64,000 bases of DNA from Desmospora activa DSM 45169 (GCF_003046315.1 NZ_PZZP01000001.1:1116001-1180000), one strand, 5' to 3'. Positions 34,400 through 43,557 are shown, numbered from the stretch's first letter. Program-made: numbers and translations. The notes: a model not told the origin generated them from the letters alone.

Positions 34400-35788
34400 A
34401 TGAAAAATACCATTTTTACTTTTAAGGATGACTCTCCTAAATACAAACAAATCTATGAGCAATTTAAATCATTTATTGAGCAAGGCAACATACTGGCGAA
34501 TGAGAAATTGCCCTCCATTCGCCAACTGGCAGACTCCCTTCAAGTCAGCCGCAATACGACATTGATGGCATATGAACAACTTGTTGCTGAAGGGTATATT
34601 CGTGGAGAGGGCCGAAAAGGTTATTTTGCAAATGAGTTAGAACCTCTAATCTTTCAGAGGGCAGTAATCTCTCATCATAAAAAGCAAACAAATTCCAATA
34701 AACCTCCGGTAGTTAATTTCAGGGCAGATGCTGTTGATCAAACACATTTCCCGCTGAAAATTTGGAGGAGAATTGCCAATCAAGTATTAACATTACAGGA
34801 TAGCTTTCGATACGGGGAACCATTTGGGGAAGAATGCCTGCGCGAACAAATCTCCACATATTTATTCCAATCACGTGGAGTAAAAACAAATGCAAATGCA
34901 ATTATTATCGGAAGTAGTACCCAACAAATGCTTGTATACCTTGGACAGATACTGAAGGATGAATTCCAGAGTATTATCGTTGAAGACCCTGGTTACGACG
35001 GTGCAAGGGAAGCTTTTCAATTCCATCGTTTTAAGTTTGAAACATTGCCGGTTTATGAAACAGGTGCTGATCTTTCACAATTAGAACAAATGAAGTCACG
35101 ATTAATCTATGTAACCCCTTCCCATCAAAGTCCAATGGGAGTAAGCATGTCTATTCAACAACGGCAAATGCTTATTCATTGGGTTAACAAAATGCGTGGA
35201 TATATGATTGAAGATGATTATGATAGTGAATTTCGCTATACACAAAAACCATTTCCTGCTCTTGCCTCCATTGATTCAGCAAGAGTCATTTATTTAGGGA
35301 ATTTCTCAAAATCATTTCTTCCGGGAATCCGTTTATCTTATATGGTGTTGCCGCAACCCCTGTTCGATCGTTATAAAAAGCATTTTACTCATTTTGAGAG
35401 TCCCACTTCGCTTTTCAGCCAACTCACAATGGCAAAATTCATGGAAATGGGAGAATGGAATCGCCACGTGAAACGTATGCGTCTTGTTTATAAGAGGAAA
35501 ATGTTGCACTTCGTTTCTGAATTAAAAAAGCAATTTGGCCAACATATTTCAATTATCGGCGAGCAGTCTGGTTTGTACTTATTGATCAAATTACATCTAA
35601 ACCGTTCAGAAGAATGGTTAATCCAACGCGCTTCTTCTTATGGTGTAAAAGTGTGTCCCACCTCACTCTACTTTATTAAAAATAAACCCGATGACCCAAT
35701 CATTAAACTTGGATTTAGTCATCTTTCTTGTGATGAAATTGAGCTTGGTGTCAAGCTCTTAAAAAAGGCATGGATTGAATCGAAGTAA
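34400..35788 (+). CDS. MocR/GabR-type GntR regulator with aminotransferase-like domain
   Basis: A 462-aa regulator. Residues ~10-75 are a GntR winged helix (KYKQIYEQFKSFIEQGNI, LPSIRQLADSLQVSRNTTLMAYEQLVAEGYI). The rest is a fold-type I aminotransferase domain binding PLP, with the Asn/Asp region IIVEDPGYDGAREAF, YVTPSHQSPMG, MIEDDYDSEF and the Lys in YLGNFSKSFLPGIRLSYMV. MocR proteins sense amines or amino acids as PLP adducts. Divergent orientation to the PaiB-like gene and the nearby LysE exporter suggest control of that pair. ATG 34400 follows GAAGGGGTGC. AT-rich island gene. Confidence 0.92.
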   Translation: MKNTIFTFKDDSPKYKQIYEQFKSFIEQGNILANEKLPSIRQLADSLQVSRNTTLMAYEQLVAEGYIRGEGRKGYFANELEPLIFQRAVISHHKKQTNSNKPPVVNFRADAVDQTHFPLKIWRRIANQVLTLQDSFRYGEPFGEECLREQISTYLFQSRGVKTNANAIIIGSSTQQMLVYLGQILKDEFQSIIVEDPGYDGAREAFQFHRFKFETLPVYETGADLSQLEQMKSRLIYVTPSHQSPMGVSMSIQQRQMLIHWVNKMRGYMIEDDYDSEFRYTQKPFPALASIDSARVIYLGNFSKSFLPGIRLSYMVLPQPLFDRYKKHFTHFESPTSLFSQLTMAKFMEMGEWNRHVKRMRLVYKRKMLHFVSELKKQFGQHISIIGEQSGLYLLIKLHLNRSEEWLIQRASSYGVKVCPTSLYFIKNKPDDPIIKLGFSHLSCDEIELGVKLLKKAWIESK

Positions 35789-35882
35789 ATGGTCTGCAGT
35801 CTAAATTTGAAAATAGTTGAGTAGGTCAAGATAACTACTCCACTGGCGTCTACACACGAATGTGCCCCATGAGTGACTTGAA

Positions 35883-36065
35883 TTCACACAGATATTGGCC
35901 GATAAAGACGGAAATCCGGTCCACGCCGTTCAAGCGGGAATGCCTCCGGATTTCCTAGAAGAAGTCAAATTTATTATTGAGTTTAAAGCTCACGGCGACA
36001 ACCATACGGAATTGACGATAGTTTTCTATGTCTCGATATTCAGTATGATCCGTGAGAAAAAATAA
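35883..36065 (+). pseudogene. Remnant of an SRPBCC/AHSA1-type protein gene
   Basis: One frame reads LADKDGNPVHAVQAGMPPDF...EEVKFIIEFKAHGDNHTELTI before drifting to an unrelated end and a stop at 36063. The DKDGNPV...GMPPDFxEE...TELT pattern is the C-terminal half of AHSA1-like SRPBCC domain proteins. No start codon with a ribosome site or N-terminal half exists upstream. It is probably a broken gene at the edge of the AT-rich island. Confidence 0.5.
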
Positions 36066-36096
36066 GTACATGGCCAAACGGTTTTTTAGAGGCGGG

Positions 36097-36750
36097 TTAA
36101 TTCATCAGTTCAAAGAGCTCAATTAGATCCTTAATCCCGCTGATTACTGCCGCCAGCGCTACCGCGATGGCAGCGATATGGCCGTAGTTGGCTTTTGCCA
36201 TTGCCAATTTGGCATTTAGCCGAAAAAGGCAATCTTTTTCAATCGAGCCTTGTTTGATTTGTGCTTTTGCCTGTTCCGCTAAAGAGATCAATTCGGTCAT
36301 ACTTTGATTGAATTGGATAATGTCTACTTCTGGCTGTGGGGAGGGATACTCCTCTGTTTTGATAGGTGTATGTTGCTCATATTCAAACTTGTGTGGGTTC
36401 GGTTGTTGCACAGGCTGTGTATCGCTTGATTCCGGTGTGATCGTTTCACTTTGCGACATTTCCGGTAAAGGGTACTCTTGATAAGAGACTTTCGCTTTTT
36501 TTGCTCTCCCGAATTTAGGCAAAAATGGTATTTCTGGTTTTGCGGCGCGATGTTCAACTTCTTCATGGGTAGGTGTTGATCTTACTGGTATCTGTCCTGG
36601 GATATCGGTTGATTCCGATGCACTTTCTTTTGTAAAAATAGGACTGAGTACTTGGGATGTCAGGCCGATTTTGCCGATTTCCAACGTCAGGTTATCTAAG
36701 GTGGTGGTTAATTCCTCTGCCTTGACAACATCAACCGTGATGGCTTCCAT
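36097..36750 (-). CDS. Hypothetical protein with proline/glutamate-rich centre and C-terminal hydrophobic helix
   Basis: I do not recognise this 217-aa product. ATG 36750 has GAGGTGA about 6 bases upstream on the minus strand, so it looks expressed. Residues 1-45 are a soluble helical-looking segment (VDVVKAEELTTTLDNLTLEIGKIGL). Residues ~45-140 are low-complexity, rich in Pro, Glu, Ser and Thr. The C-terminal third is helical (QSMTELISLAEQAKAQIKQG, LNAKLAMAKAN) and ends in an amphipathic/hydrophobic helix (HIAAIAVALAAVISGIKDLIELFELM) that could insert in a membrane. It has no apparent partner: relics lie on one side and the ABC operon terminator on the other. Confidence 0.6.
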   Translation of the reverse strand: MEAITVDVVKAEELTTTLDNLTLEIGKIGLTSQVLSPIFTKESASESTDIPGQIPVRSTPTHEEVEHRAAKPEIPFLPKFGRAKKAKVSYQEYPLPEMSQSETITPESSDTQPVQQPNPHKFEYEQHTPIKTEEYPSPQPEVDIIQFNQSMTELISLAEQAKAQIKQGSIEKDCLFRLNAKLAMAKANYGHIAAIAVALAAVISGIKDLIELFELMN

Positions 36751-36812
36751 GAGAGTCACCTCAAATTTTAAATTGTTTCTTTATTTTAACGTATTGCCGC
36801 CACCTTTCCCAT

Positions 36813-36837
36813 AAAAAAAGCGGGACCCGAAGGTCCC
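36813..36837 (-). terminator. Terminator of the sugar ABC transporter operon
   Basis: On the minus strand GGGACC-ttcg-GGTCCC (a UUCG tetraloop hairpin) is followed by C G C and seven T. Confidence 0.85.
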
Positions 36838-36927
36838 TCAAAGTCGTAGCCCCAACGTGAAAGGGGCAGGGTGAAATCGATCTTCCACAATGATCAGTTT
36901 GAATCAATCCCTGTGCTTCTCGTCCGT

Positions 36928-38265
36928 TCATTTTTTAACGGTCTTATTATATTGCTCGATCTTTTGCGTAATCTCTTTTTCCGCGTCTTTGAGTGCCTTC
37001 TCCGGCGTCTTTTGGCCGTTGATCACTTCTTCCATCGCTTTTTCTGTGATCTGGCGTGCCTCTGGAAATACCCCCATCAGAGCGCCTTGAGTCGCGCGGT
37101 TTAAGGTGGTGTCATGCAATTGGTCGACGGCGGTTTGGAACTGTGGGAATTTCTCCATGTTTTCTTTGATGGCAGGTTCATCGTAGGCCGCTTTGGTGAT
37201 GGGGAAGTAGCCGGTATGGATATGCCAGTAGGCTTGCTGTTTCGGTTGTGTGAGGAATTCGATAAATTTCCAGGCTGCTTCCTGTTCTGTTTCCGGGCGG
37301 TTGTTCAAGATGTAGAGGCTAGCTCCACCGACGATGACGCCGCCTTCATCGGCTCCTTTTGGTCGTGGGAGGGGAGCGGTTCCCACTTCAAACTTATCAC
37401 CGACACTATCGACGATTCCACGGAGGGAAGCGGTGGAGTCCAAGGTCATCGCTACTTGCCCAGATGTAAATGCTTTTTTGGTATCGTCGGTTTTGCGGCC
37501 CAGATTGAGCGCCGTTTTATCATCAATCATCTTTTTCCACCAAGTGAGGGTTTCTACCCCTGCGTCGCTGCTCAACAGCGATTGGGTGGCTAGTTTGTCC
37601 CGTCCGTTACCGTTGTTGACCAGCTCCGCCCCTTGGTTGGCGAAGAATTGTTCCATAAACCATCCATACATGGCAAAAGAGGCGCCTTTGTTGCCGTCAT
37701 CCGTCAGTTGTTTCGCTGCTTTTTCCACTTCTTCAAAGGTGGTGGGAGGGGTGTCAGGATCTAAACCGGCTTCCTCAAACCTGTCCTTGTTGTAATAGAG
37801 GATGGGATTGGATGTATTAAAAGGCATGGAGTTGAGCTGGTCGTCGATGGTGTAGTAGCCGATGATGTTTTCTTCCAACTGTGAAAGGTCGTAATCGTTT
37901 TTGTCGACAAAGGTTTGAATCGGGGTGATCAGGTTGGAGTCGATCATATAGCGGCTGCCGATTTCATATACCTGCACCATGGTTGGGCCGCTGTTGGAGC
38001 CGAGGGAGGCTTTCAGCTTATTTAAGCTTTCGTCATACTCCCCTTGGTAAACGGCTTCCACATAAACCTCCGATTGGGAGTCGTTAAACTCCTTTACCAG
38101 ATGATCGACGGCGGATTTTAATTCACCGCCCATGGAATGCCACCAAATTACCTTTGTCCGACCATCGGCGGTTACATTTTCTTTTGACCCGGATCCGCAT
38201 GCGGTAGTTAATACCAATACTGCTGCCATTGCCAGCAGTAACCCTTGTTTTAACAATCGTTTCAT
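36928..38265 (-). CDS. ABC transporter substrate-binding lipoprotein (UgpB-like)
   Basis: A 445-aa extracellular solute-binding protein family 1 member. The lipoprotein signal MKRLLKQGLLLAMAAVLVLT ends in lipobox LTTACGS. The mature part has VIWWHSMGGELKSAVDHLVKEFN, SMPFNTSNPILYYNKDRFEEAGLDP and the C-terminal HTGYFPITKAAYD, which is characteristic of the glycerol-3-phosphate binding protein UgpB and its relatives. The substrate may be sn-glycerol-3-phosphate, a glycerophosphodiester or a sugar; this cannot be settled here. It is the last gene of a minus-strand operon after two permeases, with a 193-base gap to the permease gene. Confidence 0.87.
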   Translation of the reverse strand: MKRLLKQGLLLAMAAVLVLTTACGSGSKENVTADGRTKVIWWHSMGGELKSAVDHLVKEFNDSQSEVYVEAVYQGEYDESLNKLKASLGSNSGPTMVQVYEIGSRYMIDSNLITPIQTFVDKNDYDLSQLEENIIGYYTIDDQLNSMPFNTSNPILYYNKDRFEEAGLDPDTPPTTFEEVEKAAKQLTDDGNKGASFAMYGWFMEQFFANQGAELVNNGNGRDKLATQSLLSSDAGVETLTWWKKMIDDKTALNLGRKTDDTKKAFTSGQVAMTLDSTASLRGIVDSVGDKFEVGTAPLPRPKGADEGGVIVGGASLYILNNRPETEQEAAWKFIEFLTQPKQQAYWHIHTGYFPITKAAYDEPAIKENMEKFPQFQTAVDQLHDTTLNRATQGALMGVFPEARQITEKAMEEVINGQKTPEKALKDAEKEITQKIEQYNKTVKK

Positions 38266-38458
38266 CTTGCTTTCTTCCCTTCTTCATTTGAGATTGAGGT
38301 TGGATTGCGTTTTGTGAAGGTGTTTGCTCTACCTCCTTTAAGAGTGGATTTTGATCTGAGGCGGTATGAGTTGAATGATGTTGTCACGATGGATTAAAGT
38401 TGTCACAGCATTTCATTGGCAAGAAGATCTTTCACCAAGGCAGTGCTTAAACGGTCGC

Positions 38459-39283
38459 TTATCCCTTAACCGCTCCAGCAGTAATGCCCCGTACCAATTG
38501 CTTTAAGCCCATGACCAGCAAGATCAGGGAAGGTAAGAGCACCATTGCGACACCGGCCAACACCAGCCCCCAAGCCATCATTTCTTGCCATTGCAACATG
38601 CTGATCCCGATTTGGACCGTGCGCATGCTGTCGCTGTTGGTGATCAACAGCGGCCAGAAGTACATGTTCCAGGTGGTGAGAAACGCATACACGGCCAAGG
38701 TGCCGATCGCGGGACGAGACAGCGGCAACACGAGTGAAAAAAAGATACGCCAATGGCCACAACCGTCGATTTTGGCGGCATCGATCAGATCCCGCGGCAA
38801 TTGCAGGAAAAATTGCCGCAGCAAAAAGGTACCAAAAGCGGTAGCCATAAAGGGTACGGTCAATCCGGCGTAACTGTCGAGCCAGCCCCACTCACGGATG
38901 GTGATATAGTTGGGGATAACCGTTACTTCCCATGGAATCATCATGGTGGAGAGAAACAGAGCAAATAGTGCGTTACGCCCTTTAAAGTTGATAAAAGCAA
39001 AAGCGTAAGCCGCCATGCTGGCGGTCACCAATTGGCCGAGCATCACGGCGGTGGAGACAATAAAGCTGTTTTTGATAAATTGGAAGACCGGCACCAGTTC
39101 ATTTACGGTCAATAGATTGTCCAGATAGAGGCTCCCTGGTAATAAACGAGGGGGATAAGCATCCATCTCGGCGGGAGTCATCAAGGCGGAGGAGAAAGTA
39201 TAAAAAACGGGATACAGAATGAAAACCGCAAGAACCAACAAGAGACCATAATGGAACCATCGTTGTGTTCGACGTGCGATCAT
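38459..39283 (-). CDS. Carbohydrate ABC transporter permease (UgpE/MalG type)
   Basis: A 274-aa inner-membrane permease with six hydrophobic segments, starting WFHYGLLLVLAVFILYPVFYTFSSAL. The cytoplasmic EAA loop is DAAKIDGCGHWRIFFSLVLPLSRPAIGTLAVYAF (Gly and spacing conserved), which docks on the ATPase. It overlaps the upstream permease gene by 4 bases. It pairs with the UgpA-like protein to form the channel. No ATP-binding protein gene is in the cluster, so a shared MsmX/UgpC-type ATPase from elsewhere must energise it (inference from family practice in Bacillus). Confidence 0.9.
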   Translation of the reverse strand: MIARRTQRWFHYGLLLVLAVFILYPVFYTFSSALMTPAEMDAYPPRLLPGSLYLDNLLTVNELVPVFQFIKNSFIVSTAVMLGQLVTASMAAYAFAFINFKGRNALFALFLSTMMIPWEVTVIPNYITIREWGWLDSYAGLTVPFMATAFGTFLLRQFFLQLPRDLIDAAKIDGCGHWRIFFSLVLPLSRPAIGTLAVYAFLTTWNMYFWPLLITNSDSMRTVQIGISMLQWQEMMAWGLVLAGVAMVLLPSLILLVMGLKQLVRGITAGAVKG

Positions 39284-40209
39284 TGGTAATGTACCTTCTT
39301 TTCGGCAAGTTTAAATTGGATCAAGGTCAAAGCCAGGATAATGACAAACAGAATCAATGCCCGTGCGCTTCCGGTGCCAAACTGAAATTGGATAAACGCT
39401 TCTCGGTATAGGTCGTAAACCATCACATTGGTACTGTCTACCGGGCCACCCTGGGTCATGATATGGATTTGGCCAAATGCTTGGAAAGCGCCGATGATGG
39501 AGACGATCATCGCAAAGAAGATCGTCGGGGAGAGCATGGGAATGGTAACATGGCGAAACTGATTCCAGATGCCGGCACCATCCAGCTTGGCGCTTTCATA
39601 TAAGTGATCGGGGATTCCCTGAAGACCGCTCAACAAGACAATATAGAGAAAGCCGACATTCATCCAAACTGTCATCAGCGAGATGGAGAATAGCGCCCAG
39701 TTGGGATCGGAAAGCCAAAAGATCGGTCCCACCCCGATGAGGCTTAAAAAATAGTTGAACATACCGGCGCTAGGATGGAACAACAACATCCAGATGACGG
39801 ATGCCGTACCGACGGAGATGGCCAGCGGCAGGGAAAAGGTAAACTGGAAAAAACGCACTCCCCGTAATTGATTATGGGTTAACACCGCCATGAGCAGGGC
39901 GAGAGCGATGCTGGTAGGGACGGTATATAGCATAAAAAGAGAGGTTACTTTTATGCTGTTAAGAAATCCAGAGGAGGTAAATAGGTTGATATAATTCTCT
40001 ACGCCGACAAACAGGGCGACGTTGCCCTGGGGATCAGTAAGATAAAAGCTGAGGTAAAGGGATTTCACCAGCGGATAAAAGAGAAAAAGCGCAAACAGAA
40101 TGAGGGAGGGAGCCAAAAACAGATAGCCGGTTGCTTGCTCCTTCCATTTCCATAGTTTGGTGTCTGGGTGGTTTGTCATGGGAACACTTTTTGTTTCTGT
40201 GCCGTTCAT
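39280..40209 (-). CDS. Carbohydrate ABC transporter permease (UgpA/MalF type)
   Basis: A 309-aa membrane protein with six hydrophobic segments: GYLFLAPSLILFALFLFYPLVKSL, SLFMLYTVPTSIALALLMAVL, and the EAA loop ESAKLDGAGIWNQFRHVTIPMLSPTIFF. It is first in the operon; ATG 40209 is preferred because AGAAGGGGG lies 6 bases upstream on the minus strand, while the open frame extends 11 codons further. Upstream lie a palindrome overlapping the candidate -35 and a near-consensus cre site, pointing to specific control plus carbon catabolite control. Confidence 0.9.
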   Translation of the reverse strand: MNGTETKSVPMTNHPDTKLWKWKEQATGYLFLAPSLILFALFLFYPLVKSLYLSFYLTDPQGNVALFVGVENYINLFTSSGFLNSIKVTSLFMLYTVPTSIALALLMAVLTHNQLRGVRFFQFTFSLPLAISVGTASVIWMLLFHPSAGMFNYFLSLIGVGPIFWLSDPNWALFSISLMTVWMNVGFLYIVLLSGLQGIPDHLYESAKLDGAGIWNQFRHVTIPMLSPTIFFAMIVSIIGAFQAFGQIHIMTQGGPVDSTNVMVYDLYREAFIQFQFGTGSARALILFVIILALTLIQFKLAEKKVHYQ

Positions 40210-40250
40210 CGGATACCCCCTTCTTTTGATGTGGGACATCATACAAAATT

Positions 40251-40282
40251 ACTATAGCGCTCGAATTTTTGAGATTCTCAAA
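40251..40282 (-). promoter_or_regulatory. Promoter and palindromic operator of the ABC operon
   Basis: On the minus strand TTGAGA (40276-40281) and TATAGT (40251-40256) are 19 bases apart. The -35 lies in a perfect palindrome TTTGAGA-T-TCTCAAA (40268-40282). Spacer is long, so the hexamers are tentative; the palindrome is clear. Confidence 0.4.
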
Positions 40283-40415
40283 GAAATAATTAAGATTTGA
40301 CAAAAAAGAGAGGAAAGGTAGGGGTTAGAGCAGGAAAGGTAGAGTGTGGATCTTCCTCACCTCCCTTTATCAGATTAGTTGGTCAAATTTATTTTATCAG
40401 AATTGGGATAAATAT

Positions 40416-40429
40416 TGTAAGCGATTTCA
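40416..40429. promoter_or_regulatory. Candidate cre site (CcpA)
   Basis: TGTAAGCGATTTCA matches the Bacillus cre consensus TGWAARCGYTWNCW at all but one position. It is about 210 bases upstream of the ABC permease start. Confidence 0.45.
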
Positions 40430-40552
40430 TAAAGAGGGATCAGCGAAACTGATGCCGTGATCACTGTCGGTAGGCTGACAGGAGATGATTACTCTGACAA
40501 AACGCTAGTATCAAAAAAGCCCAACGTTTGTCGTTGAGCTTCATTCACAGCG

Positions 40553-41776
40553 CTAATGCTTCGACTTCTGCATCTCTACTTTAAACGAATCAACACCGTG
40601 GAAACGGGCAAAGGACTGCAGGGCGTCATCCAGATTTTGACGTAATCTTGGGGTGAGACGGATATCAGGCTCCACTTGTAATAAGCGGATGGTGAGGACT
40701 CCATTTTTCCGATCCATCTGGGGATCGATGCGACCGATGAGGCGGTCGTCTGCCAGGATCGGCATGGCATAGGGACCATAGCGCCGCTTGGCACGGGGGA
40801 CATAGATCTCCCACTTATACGAAAAGCCAAATAGATCCTCCACCCGCTCCCGCCGCCACAATAGATTATCCAATGGCGGTAAAAAGCGGATCGGCCCCTC
40901 TGCGCTCGCATCGTGATCGGAGGCGATTTGGGCATGTGTTTGCAGACGATCCAGATCCGAAGCCAAAATAAAATAGTTGCGGCGAATGCCTTCGATTTGG
41001 AGCGGGATTACCGACCCTTTTTGTACGCGTTCCTGGATGGCTTGCCGCCGTTGGGAAGCGCTCATTTTGCTCCAGCCGAAGCGGGGGTCACCAGGGTCAA
41101 AGACACGGTAGGCGCAAAGGTATTTTTGTAGTAGTTGTTCACGGGCATCAACAGTATCGATCGTCTCCGCCTCCTGCCAGATCTGCTGTGGCACGGTACG
41201 TCGGGAGAGGTCGAAGAATCGTTCGCTGCCCTCTCTGCGCACCACCCGAATCGTTCCCGTGTCTACTAACAGGTTGAGTGCAAGGGAGGTGTCTTTGGTT
41301 TTGGGAAGCTGATTATCCCAGTATCCGTGTACTCGCTGGTTGGAGTCAAAGGTACGGGAAGGGAGGGGGCCATCCACCTCCAACCGTTTCAACACTTGTT
41401 CGATCACCGGTGCAAGTTCGTCTAGGCGCGGTTGTAGCTGTTGTCCAATGCGCTCACGAGTCGGTTTAAACAAAGGATAATCCTCGATGGGGATGGCACA
41501 GGCGGCATTGGCCAGATATTCAAATAGCTTTCCTTGTTGAAGCAGCTTGTGTAAAAGGGTAGGTTGGTATCCCGGCATCCGCGCGGCTAAGACCAAATGC
41601 TGGTTTCGCTCCACCACGGAGACCGGATCAAGCTGGACGCATTCCAGCTTTTTTATCATTTCCAAGACGTTATCGGCGGTAGGAGGTTCCTTTTTATTTT
41701 CAACGGAAAGCAACCCCTGGACATCGAGCAGAAAGCGGCGTACTGCGCGACGGGATACGGTGAAAGGCGTTGCCAT
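40553..41776 (-). CDS. Winged-helix DNA glycosylase, YcaQ/AlkX family
   Basis: A 407-aa HTH_42 family protein. The N-terminal part has FTVSRRAVRRFLLDVQGLL and the catalytic-type motif in LECVQLDPVSVV, corresponding to the QxD motif of YcaQ/AlkX, which unhooks interstrand DNA crosslinks by base excision. RNQHLVLAARMPGYQP and the mid-region DNQLPKTKDTSLALNLLVDTG and GWSKMSASQRR are conserved in the family. Its ATG overlaps the stop of the GntR gene upstream (TAATG), so the two are co-translated. The link to the regulator is unexplained. Confidence 0.85.
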   Translation of the reverse strand: MATPFTVSRRAVRRFLLDVQGLLSVENKKEPPTADNVLEMIKKLECVQLDPVSVVERNQHLVLAARMPGYQPTLLHKLLQQGKLFEYLANAACAIPIEDYPLFKPTRERIGQQLQPRLDELAPVIEQVLKRLEVDGPLPSRTFDSNQRVHGYWDNQLPKTKDTSLALNLLVDTGTIRVVRREGSERFFDLSRRTVPQQIWQEAETIDTVDAREQLLQKYLCAYRVFDPGDPRFGWSKMSASQRRQAIQERVQKGSVIPLQIEGIRRNYFILASDLDRLQTHAQIASDHDASAEGPIRFLPPLDNLLWRRERVEDLFGFSYKWEIYVPRAKRRYGPYAMPILADDRLIGRIDPQMDRKNGVLTIRLLQVEPDIRLTPRLRQNLDDALQSFARFHGVDSFKVEMQKSKH

Positions 41777-42468
41777 TATTGTGCTCCTTCCTGATCCAAT
41801 GTCTCCACTCTATGCAAGATTTCCTTCATCGGGCGTAACCAGTTTTGTTTCATCATCTGATGTGCCTGCTCAGCATCTCGCACCCGTAAAGCGTGGATGA
41901 TCTTATTGTGCTCTTCAACTGACGGATTGGAGGGCAGCAGAGGATTCTCCAAGAAGAGGCCTTTAAAGCGGCGGGTATGCTTTTCCAGGACGGAGGTAAA
42001 TTGCTCCAGATAGGGATTGGCGGTACTTTGCACAATGACGTGGTGAAAGGCCTCATCCCACTCCATCGCTTCAAAGGCGAGCCCCTTCTTTAACGCTTGT
42101 GCAAATTGTTGATTGATCTCCTCCAGTTTGGCGATTTGTTTTTCTTCGATTTGAGGGGCCGCCAGCTCTGCGGCAGTCGCTTCCAAGGCGGCTAACGGCG
42201 GATATAACTGATGAACATCCTCTTTATTTAAGGGGGTGACCCGTGTTTCCTTACCGGGCCGCATTTCCACAAAACCTTGCAATTCCAGCACCTGTAACGC
42301 TTCCCGCACGGGTGTGCGACTGACGCCTAGGGCTTCAGCCAACAGTGAGTCGTTCAGTTTTTCACCGGGGCGCAAGGTACCTTCTACGATCCACCGTTGT
42401 AAATATTGAAGGGATTGTTGCTTGGCGCTATGGCGATTGATTTGAACGGATTGGTTAGGGATGGGCAT
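41776..42468 (-). CDS. GntR-family regulator, FadR/FCD subgroup
   Basis: A 230-aa repressor-type protein. The winged helix occupies residues ~15-75 (YLQRWIVEGTLRPGEKLNDSLLAEALGVSRTPVREALQVLELQGFVEM), followed by an all-helical FCD ligand domain with likely metal ligands in EWDEAFHHVIVQ and EEHNKIIHAL. FCD ligands are usually small organic acids. ATG 42468 has AAAGGAGCG upstream; 19 further codons are open but lack a ribosome site. Divergent from a DMT exporter, with a weak dyad ATGC-N8-GCAT at 42563-42578 close to the exporter start that could be its operator. Confidence 0.88.
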   Translation of the reverse strand: MPIPNQSVQINRHSAKQQSLQYLQRWIVEGTLRPGEKLNDSLLAEALGVSRTPVREALQVLELQGFVEMRPGKETRVTPLNKEDVHQLYPPLAALEATAAELAAPQIEEKQIAKLEEINQQFAQALKKGLAFEAMEWDEAFHHVIVQSTANPYLEQFTSVLEKHTRRFKGLFLENPLLPSNPSVEEHNKIIHALRVRDAEQAHQMMKQNWLRPMKEILHRVETLDQEGAQ

Positions 42469-42594
42469 CAAAATCGCTCCTTTACAAATGGTTGATCTTG
42501 ACGGAAGAGATTCAAATATATACACGATGATTCCCGTTCATGCTCTTGTATCGGTATGCAGAATGCGATATATTGCATATAGGAGGGAGTCGAA

Positions 42595-43557
42595 TTGAAT
42601 AAACACCGGACAGATTGGATCCGCCGATTTCAAGGATACACCATGGTCATCATTGCCGCTACCATGTGGGGACTTTCCGGTACAGTCGCGCAGACGCTGT
42701 TTCATGGAGCTGGCTTTGAGCCCGGTTGGTTGGTTTCCGTGCGCTTGTTGGTGGCGGGTGTGTTATTGCTGGCGATGGTAGCGATCCGCAGTGAGGCGGG
42801 GGCGATTTTGACAATATGGCACAATTGTCGCGATCGCATGCAGTTGTTACTACTCGGCATTTTCGGCATGTTGGCCGTCCAGTATACCTTTTTTGCCGCT
42901 ATCGATGCCAGCAATGCCGCAACCGCAACCTTGCTTCAGTATCTGGGACCGATGATGATCAGCTGTTGGCTGGCGCTTCGCTTGCGTCGCTGGCCTACGT
43001 TGTTTGAAGGAGGAGGGGTCCTCCTCGCTCTCGTAGGAACCACCCTCCTGGTTACTGGTGGACACGGCGGTGAACTTTCGATTTCAAAAGTGGCTCTTTT
43101 TTGGGGATTGGCGTCAGCGGTTACCTTGGCTTTTTATACCTTATACCCTGCACGCTTACTTCAGCGCTGGGGAGCCAGAACCGTGGTCGGCTGGGCGATG
43201 GTGGTAGGGGGTGTCGGCCTCTCCTTCCTTTATCCCCCGTGGCAAGTGACGGGTACGTTTTCTGGGCAATCGATTCTGTTTATCCTCTTCATTATTCTGT
43301 TCGGCACCTTATTACCTTTTTTCCTTTATCTTGACAGTTTACGCTTGATTCGTCCAACAGAGGCCAGTTTATTGGCATGTACAGAGCCGTTGACGGCTAC
43401 GATTGCAGCAGTGGTGTGGTTAGGGGTGCCTTTTGGTGTAGCGGAATGGGTAGGGGCAGCTTGTATCATCACAACAGTGGTGTTGTTGTCGCTACAGCCG
43501 CAGACGGCAAAAACAACCGGACCCGCTTCTTCGCAGCCACAGGAGGGAGTGGGATGA
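42595..43557 (+). CDS. EamA/DMT family transporter
   Basis: A 320-aa membrane protein with ten predicted helices and two EamA repeats. Repeat 1 has MVIIAATMWGLSGTVAQTLF, LLLGIFGMLAVQYTFFAAIDASNAATATLLQYLGPMM; repeat 2 has FWGLASAVTLAFYTLYPARLL and LRLIRPTEASLLACTEPLTATIAAVVWLGVPFGVAEWVGAACI-type sequence. Such proteins export amino acids, purines or metabolites. TTG 42595 is supported by AGGAGGG 8 bases upstream. A decayed second DMT gene follows directly. Confidence 0.88.
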   Translation: MNKHRTDWIRRFQGYTMVIIAATMWGLSGTVAQTLFHGAGFEPGWLVSVRLLVAGVLLLAMVAIRSEAGAILTIWHNCRDRMQLLLLGIFGMLAVQYTFFAAIDASNAATATLLQYLGPMMISCWLALRLRRWPTLFEGGGVLLALVGTTLLVTGGHGGELSISKVALFWGLASAVTLAFYTLYPARLLQRWGARTVVGWAMVVGGVGLSFLYPPWQVTGTFSGQSILFILFIILFGTLLPFFLYLDSLRLIRPTEASLLACTEPLTATIAAVVWLGVPFGVAEWVGAACIITTVVLLSLQPQTAKTTGPASSQPQEGVG

